A DNA stretch of 64,000 nucleotides, from NCBI RefSeq assembly GCF_002934455.1, contig NZ_PTIR01000006.1:186001-250000 (forward strand), read 5' to 3'. Positions 55,776 through 63,126 of this stretch are shown piece by piece; the first letter of the stretch is position 1, and each line of letters starts with the position of its first letter. Origin of the DNA: Trinickia symbiotica. GTDB lineage: Bacteria > Pseudomonadota > Gammaproteobacteria > Burkholderiales > Burkholderiaceae. The notes beneath the pieces are model-generated. The model saw only the letters and a program-made list of their open reading frames with translations. It was not told the DNA's origin and searched no databases. A program made the position numbers and the translations under genes.

Positions 55776-56843
55776 ATGAAAATAGCGCAGATCGCACCGC
55801 TCACCGAATCGGTGCCGCCGCGGCTCTACGGCGGCACCGAGCGCGTCGTCTCGTACATCACCGAGGCGCTCGTCGAGCTCGGTCATGACGTCACGCTTTT
55901 CGCAAGCGGCGATTCGAAGACGACCGCCAAGCTGGAAGCCGTCTGGCCGCGCGCGCTGCGTCTCGATCCCGCGATCCGTGACCGCGTGGCGCCGCACATG
56001 TTGCTGATGGAGCTCGTGCGCCGCCGTGCCGAAGAGTTCGACGTGCTGCACTTCCACATGGATTACTACTCGTTTTCGTTGTTCAAGCGGCAGGAAACGC
56101 CGTTCGTCACAACGCTACACGGGCGGCTCGACTTGCCGGAACAGCAGCCGGTCTTCGATACGTTCAACACAGCGCCCGTCATTTCGATCTCGAACGCGCA
56201 GCGTCATCCGTTGCCGCAGGCGAAATGGCTGACGACCGTCTATCACGGTCTGCCTGAGCGGCTTTATCAGCCTCAGCCGACCGAGCAGAGGTATCTTGCG
56301 TTTCTCGGCCGCATCTCGCCCGAAAAGCGCGTCGATATCGCGATTCGCATCGCAGCCCATTGCGGGTTGCCGATCCGCATCGCGGCCAAGATCGACGCCG
56401 CTGATCGCGAGTACTTCGACCGCGAAATCAAGCCGCTTTTCGACTTGCCTCACGTCGAGTACATCGGCGAAATCGCCGACGATCAGAAGGCCGAATTCCT
56501 GTCGGGCGCGCACGCACTTCTTTTTCCCGTCGATTGGCCCGAGCCGTTTGGGCTCGTCATGATTGAGGCGATGGCCTGCGGCACGCCCGTCATCGCGTTC
56601 AACCGCGGCTCGGTGCCCGAGGTCGTCGACGAGGGGGTGTCGGGCTTCATCGTGGAGGATGAAATCAGCGCGGTGGCGGCCGTCAACCGGCTCCACACGC
56701 TGCCGCGCGAAGGCGTGCGCAGGCGCTTCGAAGAGCGCTTCACCTCGCATCACATGGCGAGGCAGTATCTCGCCGCCTATCAGACGGTGATTCGCGCGCA
56801 GAAGCGCTCGCGCTTCAAAGTGATCGATTCGGCCTCGACCTGA
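55776..56843 (+). CDS. GT4 family glycosyltransferase
   Basis: A 355-aa cytoplasmic GT-B glycosyltransferase. The N-terminal half has QIAPLTESVPPRLYGGTERV and ITEALVELGHDVTLFASGDS. The C-terminal half has YLAFLGRISPEKRVDIAIRI, ARE-type FLSGAHALLFPVDWPEPFGL, and the EX7E motif in EPFGLVMIEAMACGTPVIAF with GSVPEVVDEGVSGFIVEDE. These are standard GT4 donor-site motifs (UDP-sugar or similar). It stands alone, so the acceptor is unknown; related orphan GT4 proteins in Burkholderia are linked to surface polysaccharide or small-molecule glycosylation. The start is MKIAQIAPLTE at 55776. The 252 nt upstream hold no gene that I recognise. Confidence 0.9.
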   Translation: MKIAQIAPLTESVPPRLYGGTERVVSYITEALVELGHDVTLFASGDSKTTAKLEAVWPRALRLDPAIRDRVAPHMLLMELVRRRAEEFDVLHFHMDYYSFSLFKRQETPFVTTLHGRLDLPEQQPVFDTFNTAPVISISNAQRHPLPQAKWLTTVYHGLPERLYQPQPTEQRYLAFLGRISPEKRVDIAIRIAAHCGLPIRIAAKIDAADREYFDREIKPLFDLPHVEYIGEIADDQKAEFLSGAHALLFPVDWPEPFGLVMIEAMACGTPVIAFNRGSVPEVVDEGVSGFIVEDEISAVAAVNRLHTLPREGVRRRFEERFTSHHMARQYLAAYQTVIRAQKRSRFKVIDSAST

Positions 56844-56879
56844 GGCCGCCGCGCTGGCTGGTAGGGAAGCAGGAAAGGC

Positions 56880-56901
56880 GCGCGGCGCCTGCGCGCCGCG
56901 C
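56880..56901. terminator. Possible hairpin between convergent GT4 and SYLF genes
   Basis: GCGCGGCGC-CTGC-GCGCCGCGC forms a perfect 9-bp stem with a 4-nt loop in the 72-nt gap between convergent genes. No T-run follows on either strand, so it may stabilise ends rather than terminate. Confidence 0.35.
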
Positions 56902-56915
56902 GATGAGCACGCGCA

Positions 56916-57515
56916 TCAGATGTTCATGCGCGTGATTTTCATGCCTTGCAGCGAGAGGTCGGCCATGAGGCCTGCATTCGTCAGGACGATGACCTGGACC
57001 GGCTTAGTCGCCGACGTCGTATCGACGGCCCCGTTGGCGCCCATCTTCAGCAGCGCAACCGACGCATCGCCGCCCGCTGACCAGCCTTGGCGCGATTCGA
57101 ACGATTTCAGCGCATCGTCCGTCATGAAGAGGAAGACGACGGCTTTCGATTGCGCGCCGGCCTGCAGGCCGAACGAGCCGGAAACGAGGTTGTAGTAGGC
57201 GTAAGTCGTCCCGCCCGTACGCAGCGCGCCCTCGCCATATTCGCCCCCGACGACGAACCCGGCCTGGAGGACGCGGGGGAACACGAGGACGCCGCGGGCA
57301 CGAGAGACGAGCTCGCGGGAGCCGGGCACTTGCGCATACATGCGCGAGAGCGTGGCATCGACGCCGGCGTTGATGTCCTGGCGCTTGGACGCATTGCTGC
57401 CGGGGCTTTCGCCCACCGGATTGCCCTTATTGGTGGTTGCCGTACAGCCCGCGAGCACCAGGCTGCCGGCCACGACGGCACCCGCCGCCTTCAGTACGAA
57501 ACTTCCTTTTTGCAT
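56916..57515 (-). CDS. SYLF/YSC84-domain lipoprotein
   Basis: A 199-aa lipoprotein. The signal peptide ends in the lipobox LVLAGC. The SYLF domain follows with DATLSRMYAQVPGSRELVSR, ARGVLVFPRVLQAGFVVGGE, YGEGALRTGGTTYAYYNLVS, GSFGLQAGAQSKAVVFLFMT and VALLKMGANGAVDTTSATKP. In bacteria these are outer-membrane or periplasmic proteins of uncertain role; the fold binds lipids in eukaryotes. Length is typical of the Burkholderia lipoprotein group. It is convergent with the GT4 gene and its promoter should lie in the gap up to 57672. Confidence 0.87.
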   Translation of the reverse strand: MQKGSFVLKAAGAVVAGSLVLAGCTATTNKGNPVGESPGSNASKRQDINAGVDATLSRMYAQVPGSRELVSRARGVLVFPRVLQAGFVVGGEYGEGALRTGGTTYAYYNLVSGSFGLQAGAQSKAVVFLFMTDDALKSFESRQGWSAGGDASVALLKMGANGAVDTTSATKPVQVIVLTNAGLMADLSLQGMKITRMNI

Positions 57516-57672
57516 GGCTCTCTCCGTGGGATCCGTCGGTCAAACCTGCAACGGCAGGTCTGGACGATAGTCGGAACGCATTCCATTAGTCACGCCTTCC
57601 CGCTCGCGCGAAAGAAGCGCTGACGAAGGAGGGCGAAGCACAGGCCATGCCTGGACCTGTCCCGAATTCGGC

Positions 57673-58116
57673 TCAGTGGTGTGCGGGGCTCTTCGGAATC
57701 GGCGGCCGCCTCAGCGCGCGTCGAATCCCCGCGATGACGAGTCCCAGCGCGAAGAGAAACGCCGCCGGCACGACCCAGTAGCCGACGAACGCGTGCCAGA
57801 GATAGCTCACGAGCGTCTCCCGCCTCAGCACGTACTCGTCGATCGCCGCTTGATGGCGCGGCGCGTTGGCCGCGAGGACGTCCGCCGGACAACCGGCCGC
57901 GCGCGCCTCGTCGGGTGAGCCATGACAGCGTGCGGGAGCGCCTGCCGCCCGCTGCCCGTCGGTGAATTCCCACGTCGTCAGCGCGCGGTCGCGATCGACG
58001 ATGTTGTAGCTCATTTCCTCGCGGATTTCGTGAACCGCGACGATCGTCACCGGCACGGCCCAAACGAGGATCGTAACGATCCAGCGCTTGACCCACCGGT
58101 TGTGTCTCCATGCCAT
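57673..58116 (-). CDS. Uncharacterised membrane protein with two predicted helices
   Basis: A 147-aa protein I do not recognise. It starts MAWRHNRWVKRWIV at 58116, and has one membrane segment near the N terminus (WIVTILVWAVPVTIVAV) and one near the C terminus (YWVVPAAFLFALGLVIAG). Between them lies a ~75-aa loop with two cysteines (ARCHGSPDEARAAGCPADVL) that could form a disulfide if periplasmic. The tail is basic and Pro-rich (RRALRRPPIPKSPAHH), which favours a cytoplasmic C terminus. The codon use and the charge bias beside the helices look genuine. Similar small proteins are common as hypotheticals in Burkholderia. No operon partner is evident. Confidence 0.6.
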   Translation of the reverse strand: MAWRHNRWVKRWIVTILVWAVPVTIVAVHEIREEMSYNIVDRDRALTTWEFTDGQRAAGAPARCHGSPDEARAAGCPADVLAANAPRHQAAIDEYVLRRETLVSYLWHAFVGYWVVPAAFLFALGLVIAGIRRALRRPPIPKSPAHH

Positions 58117-58509
58117 TCCTGCCTCCGCTATGCATTGCGCATCGACGACGAGAGGGCGGCCCTTGGCGTTTCTGTTTTCGATTGGGAAAGCGGCCGTCTT
58201 GGCAGCCATCATAGAAGAAATGCGACGAATCGTCGCGGCCATGGGGAGGCAATGCCGACGAACCGGTAAATTCTTCAATGTTTCCGGCATTTGACGCACC
58301 GACCTCCGCCGTTCGCGCGCGGGCACCTGCGGCTGACGCGAAGGCGGTAAGCCGTGCCGGTTGCCCTTCGGGGAGGGAACGGGTCTTGCATCTGCCCAAC
58401 CGGCCCGCCTACCACGCGGCGCGCGCGGGCCGGGGCGAAGCCGATGGCGCTCGACCGCTTCTTTGCGCCGAACCATTCTTATTCGTGCTGTAGCACGGGG
58501 GTTCAAGCT
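58117..58509. other. Gene-free stretch between the two uncharacterised genes (393 nt)
   Basis: No convincing coding region, RNA gene or repeat is seen. It should hold the divergent promoters for the genes on either side. An AT-richer stretch lies at 58255-58295 (TAAATTCTTCAATG). No terminator is visible. Confidence 0.6.
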
Positions 58510-58791
58510 ATGTTGGAGCCGTTCACCGAGCAGTACAAGGGGTACGCGATCGGCGTTCAAGCGTTGCGGCGGGCCAAGGAGCCCGACCAGCCGGCCGATG
58601 CGCCGCGCCGCTTCGACATCGTCGTGACGATCGCGCGCAAGTCGCGCGGCGAGCGCGCGAAGGCCGAAATGTTCGGTGTTCCCGAACACGATCCGCTCGA
58701 CGACCAGCTGGAGGCACACAAGATCGGTCTGCAATACGCCCGTGACATCATCGACGGGAAGATCGACGGGTCTTCGGTCGATAAGCTCTAG
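58510..58791 (+). CDS. Conserved hypothetical small protein
   Basis: A 93-aa soluble protein I do not recognise by family. It reads MLEPFTEQYKGYAIGVQALR, then a basic/Pro segment, FDIVVTIARKSRGERAKAEM, and a C terminus EAHKIGLQYARDIIDGKIDG. The YKGYAI...V...A...GLQYARDIIDG layout resembles small Burkholderia proteins that have a two-strand, one-helix sheet with a helical tail (DUF-type, like those that bind nucleic acid or other small ligands). No catalytic motif is visible. Weak ribosome site. The reading frame follows normal codon use and stops just before the rbs regulatory region. Confidence 0.6.
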   Translation: MLEPFTEQYKGYAIGVQALRRAKEPDQPADAPRRFDIVVTIARKSRGERAKAEMFGVPEHDPLDDQLEAHKIGLQYARDIIDGKIDGSSVDKL

Positions 58792-58997
58792 GGGCCGCCC
58801 CATTCTCATTGAGTCGAATCCGCGGCAGGGCTCGGCGACTCGTGCATGTTTTCTTCCGGCGTCGGTCAGGGAAACCCCCGACCGATGCCAATTCAACTCT
58901 CCTTGCGTACGCTGCTAAAACGGTACAGCATAGGCGGGCCGGATCGCGCCTGTCGATGCGCGCCGAGCTCGGCGCCTGGCTCACTCAGCGCAGCCGC

Positions 58998-59005
58998 AAA
59001 CGTTT
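58998..59005. promoter_or_regulatory. LacI-family operator core upstream of rbsB
   Basis: AAACGTTT with a CpG centre, extended as CGCAAACGTTTCCC, lies ~67 nt before the rbsB ATG. LacI/RbsR repressors bind such AAACGTTT palindromes, and a LacI-type gene closes the operon, so autoregulation by RbsR is likely. Confidence 0.6.
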
Positions 59006-59071
59006 CCCGCCGGCGTCCGAATCAAAAACCGCGGCTCTCGCGAGCCCGAATAAAAGGAAAAGGAGAACCTC

Positions 59072-60058
59072 ATGAATGATCGCACCCGTCGCCGCTTCAT
59101 TGCCGCCGCCGCGACGCTCTTCGCCGTCGCGCTGACGCCGCTCGGCACGACCGAGGCCGTGGCGCAGGCGGCGAAGAAGCCCAAGGTCGCACTCGTGATG
59201 AAATCGCTTGCCAACGAATTCTTCCTCACGATGGAGACCGGCGCGAAGGACTATCAGAAGCACAACTCCAGCAAGTTCGATCTGATCACGAACGGCATCA
59301 AGAACGAAACCGATACGGCGGCGCAAATCAACATCGTCGAGCAGATGATCAATTCGCACGTCGATGCGATCGTGCTCGCGCCGGCGGATTCGAAGGCGCT
59401 CGTGCCCGTCGTCAAAAAGGCGGTCGACGCCGGCATCATCGTCGTCAATATCGACAACCGGCTCGATCCGGACGTGCTGAAATCGAAGGATCTGAACGTA
59501 CCGTTCGTCGGTCCGGACAACGCGAAAGGCGCGGAGGAGGTGGGCGACTATCTCGCGAAAAAGCTGAAGGCCGGCGACGAAGTCGGCATCATCGAGGGCG
59601 TCTCGACGACGACGAACGCGCAACAGCGCACGGCGGGCTTCAAGGCCGCGATGCAGAAGGTCGGCGCGAAGATCGATTCGGTCCAGTCCGGCGAGTGGGA
59701 AATCGACAAGGGCAATGCGATCGCCTCCGCGATGCTGAATCAATATCCGAACTTGAAGGCGCTGCTCTGCGGCAACGACAATATGGCGATCGGCGCCGTC
59801 TCGGCCGTGCGCGCGGCCGGCAAGCAGGGCAAGGTCTACGTGGTCGGCTACGACAACATCGGCGCGATCAAGCCGATGCTCAAGGACGGCCGAGTGCTTG
59901 CGACGGCGGATCAGTACGCGGCCAAGCAAGCCGTATTCGGAATCGACGTCGCGCTGAAGGCGATCCAGGAGCACAAGAAGCAGTCCGAGCTGTCACAAGT
60001 CGTCGAGACACCGGTCGACCTGGTGACGAAGGCGGGTACGCAGACGGCCTCGAAGTAA
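59072..60058 (+). CDS. rbsB: Ribose-type ABC transporter substrate-binding protein
   Basis: A 328-aa periplasmic sugar-binding protein. The signal peptide is DRTRRRFIAAAATLFAVALT, with consecutive arginines before Phe-Ile, resembling a twin-arginine signal. The mature part has KPKVALVMKSLANEFFLTME, AQINIVEQMINSHVDAIVLA, IIVVNIDNRLDPDV, VGPDNAKGAEEVGDYLAKKL, IIEGVSTTTNAQQRTAGFKA and LLCGNDNMAIGAVSAV, typical of peripla_BP_4 sugar-binding proteins. The ribosome site AGGAGA is strong. It is followed by the ATPase, permease and LacI regulator genes, so it is the first gene of an rbsBACR operon. Ribose is the expected ligand, but related pentoses are possible. Confidence 0.92.
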   Translation: MNDRTRRRFIAAAATLFAVALTPLGTTEAVAQAAKKPKVALVMKSLANEFFLTMETGAKDYQKHNSSKFDLITNGIKNETDTAAQINIVEQMINSHVDAIVLAPADSKALVPVVKKAVDAGIIVVNIDNRLDPDVLKSKDLNVPFVGPDNAKGAEEVGDYLAKKLKAGDEVGIIEGVSTTTNAQQRTAGFKAAMQKVGAKIDSVQSGEWEIDKGNAIASAMLNQYPNLKALLCGNDNMAIGAVSAVRAAGKQGKVYVVGYDNIGAIKPMLKDGRVLATADQYAAKQAVFGIDVALKAIQEHKKQSELSQVVETPVDLVTKAGTQTASK

Positions 60059-60369
60059 TCGCCCGGAGGGATTTACGGCCGGCGCGGCGCGGCCTCGCCC
60101 GGCACGCGGGAGGGCGGGGGCCGCGGTCGCTGCCCAGCCCAACTCCGCCATCGGAGTTAAGGAAGCGTTCCGGCGGATTCCCCGCGGCCGCGCCGAATTC
60201 GTCAGCCAATTGACTCAAGAAATGCCCGCCACTGCCGTTAGCGTTGTATAGGGCCGGAGGGGCGCGAACGGACGCGCTCACTTTGGTCGGCCCAACCCGG
60301 GACCGAGCAAGTCATGCGGCAGCGCGACGCGCGATGTCGCCGGCGACCACGGCGGCCTCGAGAACACGG
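60059..60369. other. rbsB-rbsA spacer with a small hairpin (311 nt)
   Basis: No gene is seen. AACTCCG-CCAT-CGGAGTT (60141-60158) forms a perfect 7-bp stem without a T-run. A long spacer after a binding-protein gene is common and allows more of it than of the transporter to be made. Confidence 0.5.
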
Positions 60370-61959
60370 ATGATGGATTCGATCGACCACGACGAAACGA
60401 ACGCAGTGCTCGAAGTGATCGGCATCGGCAAAACCTACGCCGAGCCCGTTCTCGCCGACGTGACGCTCGCGCTTCATGCGGGCGAGGTGCTCGCCCTGAC
60501 CGGGGAGAACGGCGCCGGCAAAAGCACGCTGTCCAAGATCGTAGGCGGGCTCGTGACGCCGACCACGGGCACGATGCGCCTCGGCGGCCGGCCCTATGCG
60601 CCGGCGAGCCGCCAGCAAGCCGAAGCGCTCGGCGTGCGCATGGTGATGCAGGAGTTGAACCTGTTGCCGACGCTGTCGGTGGCGGAGAACCTCTTTTTCG
60701 ATTGCCTGCCGCGGCGCGGACCGCGTGCGCTGGGCTGGGTCGATCGCCGTCGGCTCGCCGACGACGCGCGCGCCGCGATGGCGCGCGTCGGACTCGACGC
60801 GATCGACCCCGGCACGCCGGTCAGCTCGCTCGGCATCGGCCATCAGCAGATGGTCGAGATCGCGCGCAATCTGATCGGCGAGACGCGCGTACTGATTTTC
60901 GACGAGCCGACCGCGATGCTGACCGCGCGCGAGGTCGACCTGCTGTTCGAGCAGATCGAGCGATTGAAAGCAAGCGGCGTCGCGGTCGTCTACATTTCAC
61001 ACAGGCTGGAGGAGCTCGCGCGGATTGCCGAGCGTGTAGCCGTATTGCGCGACGGTCGGCTCGTCCACGCGGGAGCGATGGCCGACGTCACGACCGACCG
61101 GCTGGTGACGAAGATGGTGGGACGCGAGATCGGCGAGCGCATCGAGTTGGGCGTTCGCAAGCTCGGCGCGCCGCTGCTCAGGGTCGAAGGGCTCGGGCGC
61201 GGCGACGTCGTCCGCGACGTGTCGTTCGAAGTGCGCGAGGGTGAAATCTTTGGCGTGAGCGGGCTAATCGGAGCCGGTCGCACGGAATTGATGCGGCTCA
61301 TCTACGGCGCCGACACCGCCGATCGCGGCACCGTGTCGGTCGGCCGGCCTCCCATGCCCGTGCGCATCGGCTCCCCCGCCGATGCGGTCCGGCACGGCAT
61401 CGTCCTCATTACCGAGGACCGAAAAGGCGAGGGCCTACTGCTGCCGCACTCGATCGCCGCGAATGTGTCGCTCGGCAATACGACGAGCGTGGCGAGTTGG
61501 GGACTCATCGACGGGCGCAGAGAGACCACCCTTGCCCGGCGTCAAATGGAAGCGTTGCGCGTGCGTGCCGCGGGGCCCGCGCAGCCGGTCGCCGAGCTCT
61601 CGGGCGGGAACCAGCAGAAGGTGGTGATCGGCCGGTGGCTCGCGCGCGACGCGGACGTCCTGCTCTTCGACGAGCCGACGCGCGGCATCGACGTGGGCGC
61701 CAAGTTTGACATCTACGGGCTGATGGGAGCGCTTTCGCGCGAACGACGCGCACTCGTCGTGGTCTCGAGCGACCTGCGCGAGCTGATGCTGATTTGCGAC
61801 CGCATCGCCGTGATGTCGGCCGGACGTCTCACCGGCATTTTCGAGCGTGACGGCTGGACACAGGATGCGCTGCTCGCGGCGGCTTTCGCCGGACATCTGG
61901 GCAATGGGGGCGCGCCGCAAGCGCCCGCCAACGCGTTGAACGCACGGAGACCGTCATGA
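60370..61959 (+). CDS. rbsA: Ribose-type ABC transporter ATP-binding protein (two ATPase domains)
   Basis: A 529-aa cytoplasmic tandem ATPase. The first domain has Walker A TGENGAGKSTL, signature SSLGIGHQQMVEIARNLI, Walker B VLIFDEPTAMLT and H-loop VVYISHRLEEL. The second has the degenerate P-loop GLIGAGRTELM, ITEDRKGEGLLL, signature LSGGNQQKVVIGRWLARD and VLLFDEPTRGIDVGAKFDI, all as in RbsA/MglA carbohydrate ATPases. The start is uncertain: ATG at 60334, 60370 or 60373; the last two fit the family N terminus best. Its stop overlaps the rbsC ATG by 4 nt. Confidence 0.93.
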   Translation: MMDSIDHDETNAVLEVIGIGKTYAEPVLADVTLALHAGEVLALTGENGAGKSTLSKIVGGLVTPTTGTMRLGGRPYAPASRQQAEALGVRMVMQELNLLPTLSVAENLFFDCLPRRGPRALGWVDRRRLADDARAAMARVGLDAIDPGTPVSSLGIGHQQMVEIARNLIGETRVLIFDEPTAMLTAREVDLLFEQIERLKASGVAVVYISHRLEELARIAERVAVLRDGRLVHAGAMADVTTDRLVTKMVGREIGERIELGVRKLGAPLLRVEGLGRGDVVRDVSFEVREGEIFGVSGLIGAGRTELMRLIYGADTADRGTVSVGRPPMPVRIGSPADAVRHGIVLITEDRKGEGLLLPHSIAANVSLGNTTSVASWGLIDGRRETTLARRQMEALRVRAAGPAQPVAELSGGNQQKVVIGRWLARDADVLLFDEPTRGIDVGAKFDIYGLMGALSRERRALVVVSSDLRELMLICDRIAVMSAGRLTGIFERDGWTQDALLAAAFAGHLGNGGAPQAPANALNARRPS

Positions 61960-63002
61960 CCGAACAATCGGCGCGCCCCGACGGCGCGCTGGCCGAATCG
62001 TCCCGCATGCGGCAAGAAACCGCGGCCGGGCTCCTGACTGAAGCGGCGAGCGCGCGGCCGACCGGCACGCGGCTCGGCTTTTCGAACTATCTTGGGCTCG
62101 CCGGTGCGCTCTTTGCGATGATCGCGCTGTTCTCGCTGTTGAGCTCGCATTTCCTGACGTACGAAACGTTCAGTACGATCGCCAACCAGATCCCTGACCT
62201 GGTCGTCATGTCGGTCGGCATGACCTTCGTGCTGATCATCGCGGGAATCGACTTGTCCGTCGGCTCGGTGCTCGCCCTCGCGGCCTCGGTCGTGAGCGTG
62301 GCTTCGCTCAAATGGGGATGGGCGGCGCTGCCGGCGGCGGTCGTCGGCATGGCGGCGGCGGCGCTGACCGGGGCGATCACGGGTGGCGTGACAGTCGGTT
62401 GGCGCATTCCCTCGTTCATCGTCTCGCTCGGCGTGCTCGAGGCGGCGCGCGGGCTGGCCTATCAGATGACGAATTCGCGCACCGCCTATATCGGCGATGC
62501 GTTCGATTTCCTGTCAAATCCGATCGCGGTGGGGATCTCTCCCGCGTTCCTGCTCGCGGTGGCCGTCATGATCTTCGCTCAGCTCGCGCTGACGCGCACC
62601 GTGTTCGGCCGCCATCTCGTCGGCATCGGCACGAACGAGGAGGCCGTGCGACTGGCTGGCGTCGATCCGCGACCTTACAAGGTCGCCGTGTTCGCCCTGA
62701 TGGGCGCGCTTTCGGGGCTGGCGGCGCTTTTTCAGGTGTCGCGCCTCGAGGCAGCCGATCCGAATGCCGGCGTCGGGCTCGAGCTGCAGGTCATCGCGGC
62801 AGTTGTGATCGGCGGCACGAGCCTGATGGGCGGCCGCGGATCCGTGATCAGCACTTTCTTCGGCGTGCTGATCATCTCGGTGCTGGCGGCGGGGCTTGCG
62901 CAGATCGGCGCGAACGAGCCGACCAAGCGGATTATCACGGGCGCCGTGATCGTCGTCGCGGTCGTGCTCGACACCTATCGCAGCCGGCGCAAGCGCGGTT
63001 GA
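61956..63002 (+). CDS. rbsC: Ribose-type ABC transporter permease
   Basis: A 348-aa inner-membrane permease of the BPD_transp_2 family. An unusually long cytoplasmic N-terminal tail of ~45 residues ([20 protein letters not shown]...) comes first. Then follow 8-10 membrane segments, with GMTFVLIIAGIDLSVGSVLA, GGVTVGWRIPSFIVSLGVLE, SLMGGRGSVISTFFGVLIIS and the EAA-like GTNEEAVRLAGVD. The GIDLSVGS block is the family hallmark. It overlaps rbsA by 4 nt (ATGA), so they are translationally coupled. Confidence 0.95.
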   Translation: MTEQSARPDGALAESSRMRQETAAGLLTEAASARPTGTRLGFSNYLGLAGALFAMIALFSLLSSHFLTYETFSTIANQIPDLVVMSVGMTFVLIIAGIDLSVGSVLALAASVVSVASLKWGWAALPAAVVGMAAAALTGAITGGVTVGWRIPSFIVSLGVLEAARGLAYQMTNSRTAYIGDAFDFLSNPIAVGISPAFLLAVAVMIFAQLALTRTVFGRHLVGIGTNEEAVRLAGVDPRPYKVAVFALMGALSGLAALFQVSRLEAADPNAGVGLELQVIAAVVIGGTSLMGGRGSVISTFFGVLIISVLAAGLAQIGANEPTKRIITGAVIVVAVVLDTYRSRRKRG

Positions 63003-63016
63003 TGGAAAGGCGTCCT

Positions 63017-63047
63017 TGTCCGCCACGCGGGGAACGTGGCGGACAAA
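63017..63047 (+). terminator. Strong intercistronic hairpin between rbsC and rbsR
   Basis: TTGTCCGCCACG and CGTGGCGGACAA pair perfectly over 12 bp with a 7-nt loop, 15 nt after the rbsC stop. No T-run follows. It may partly terminate or protect the rbsBAC mRNA and so lower rbsR expression. Confidence 0.5.
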
Positions 63048-63126
63048 GACGGAAGAAACAAGCACAATCGGGGTTGCCGGCCATCGTTGCGCCGGTCAAG
63101 AAAAACAAGCGAGAGAGAAACGGGTT

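Noticed and set aside
60244-60369. TTG start at 60244 and upstream extension of rbsA
   Set aside because: The extra residues are unlike RbsA N termini; ATG at 60370 or 60373 fits the family.
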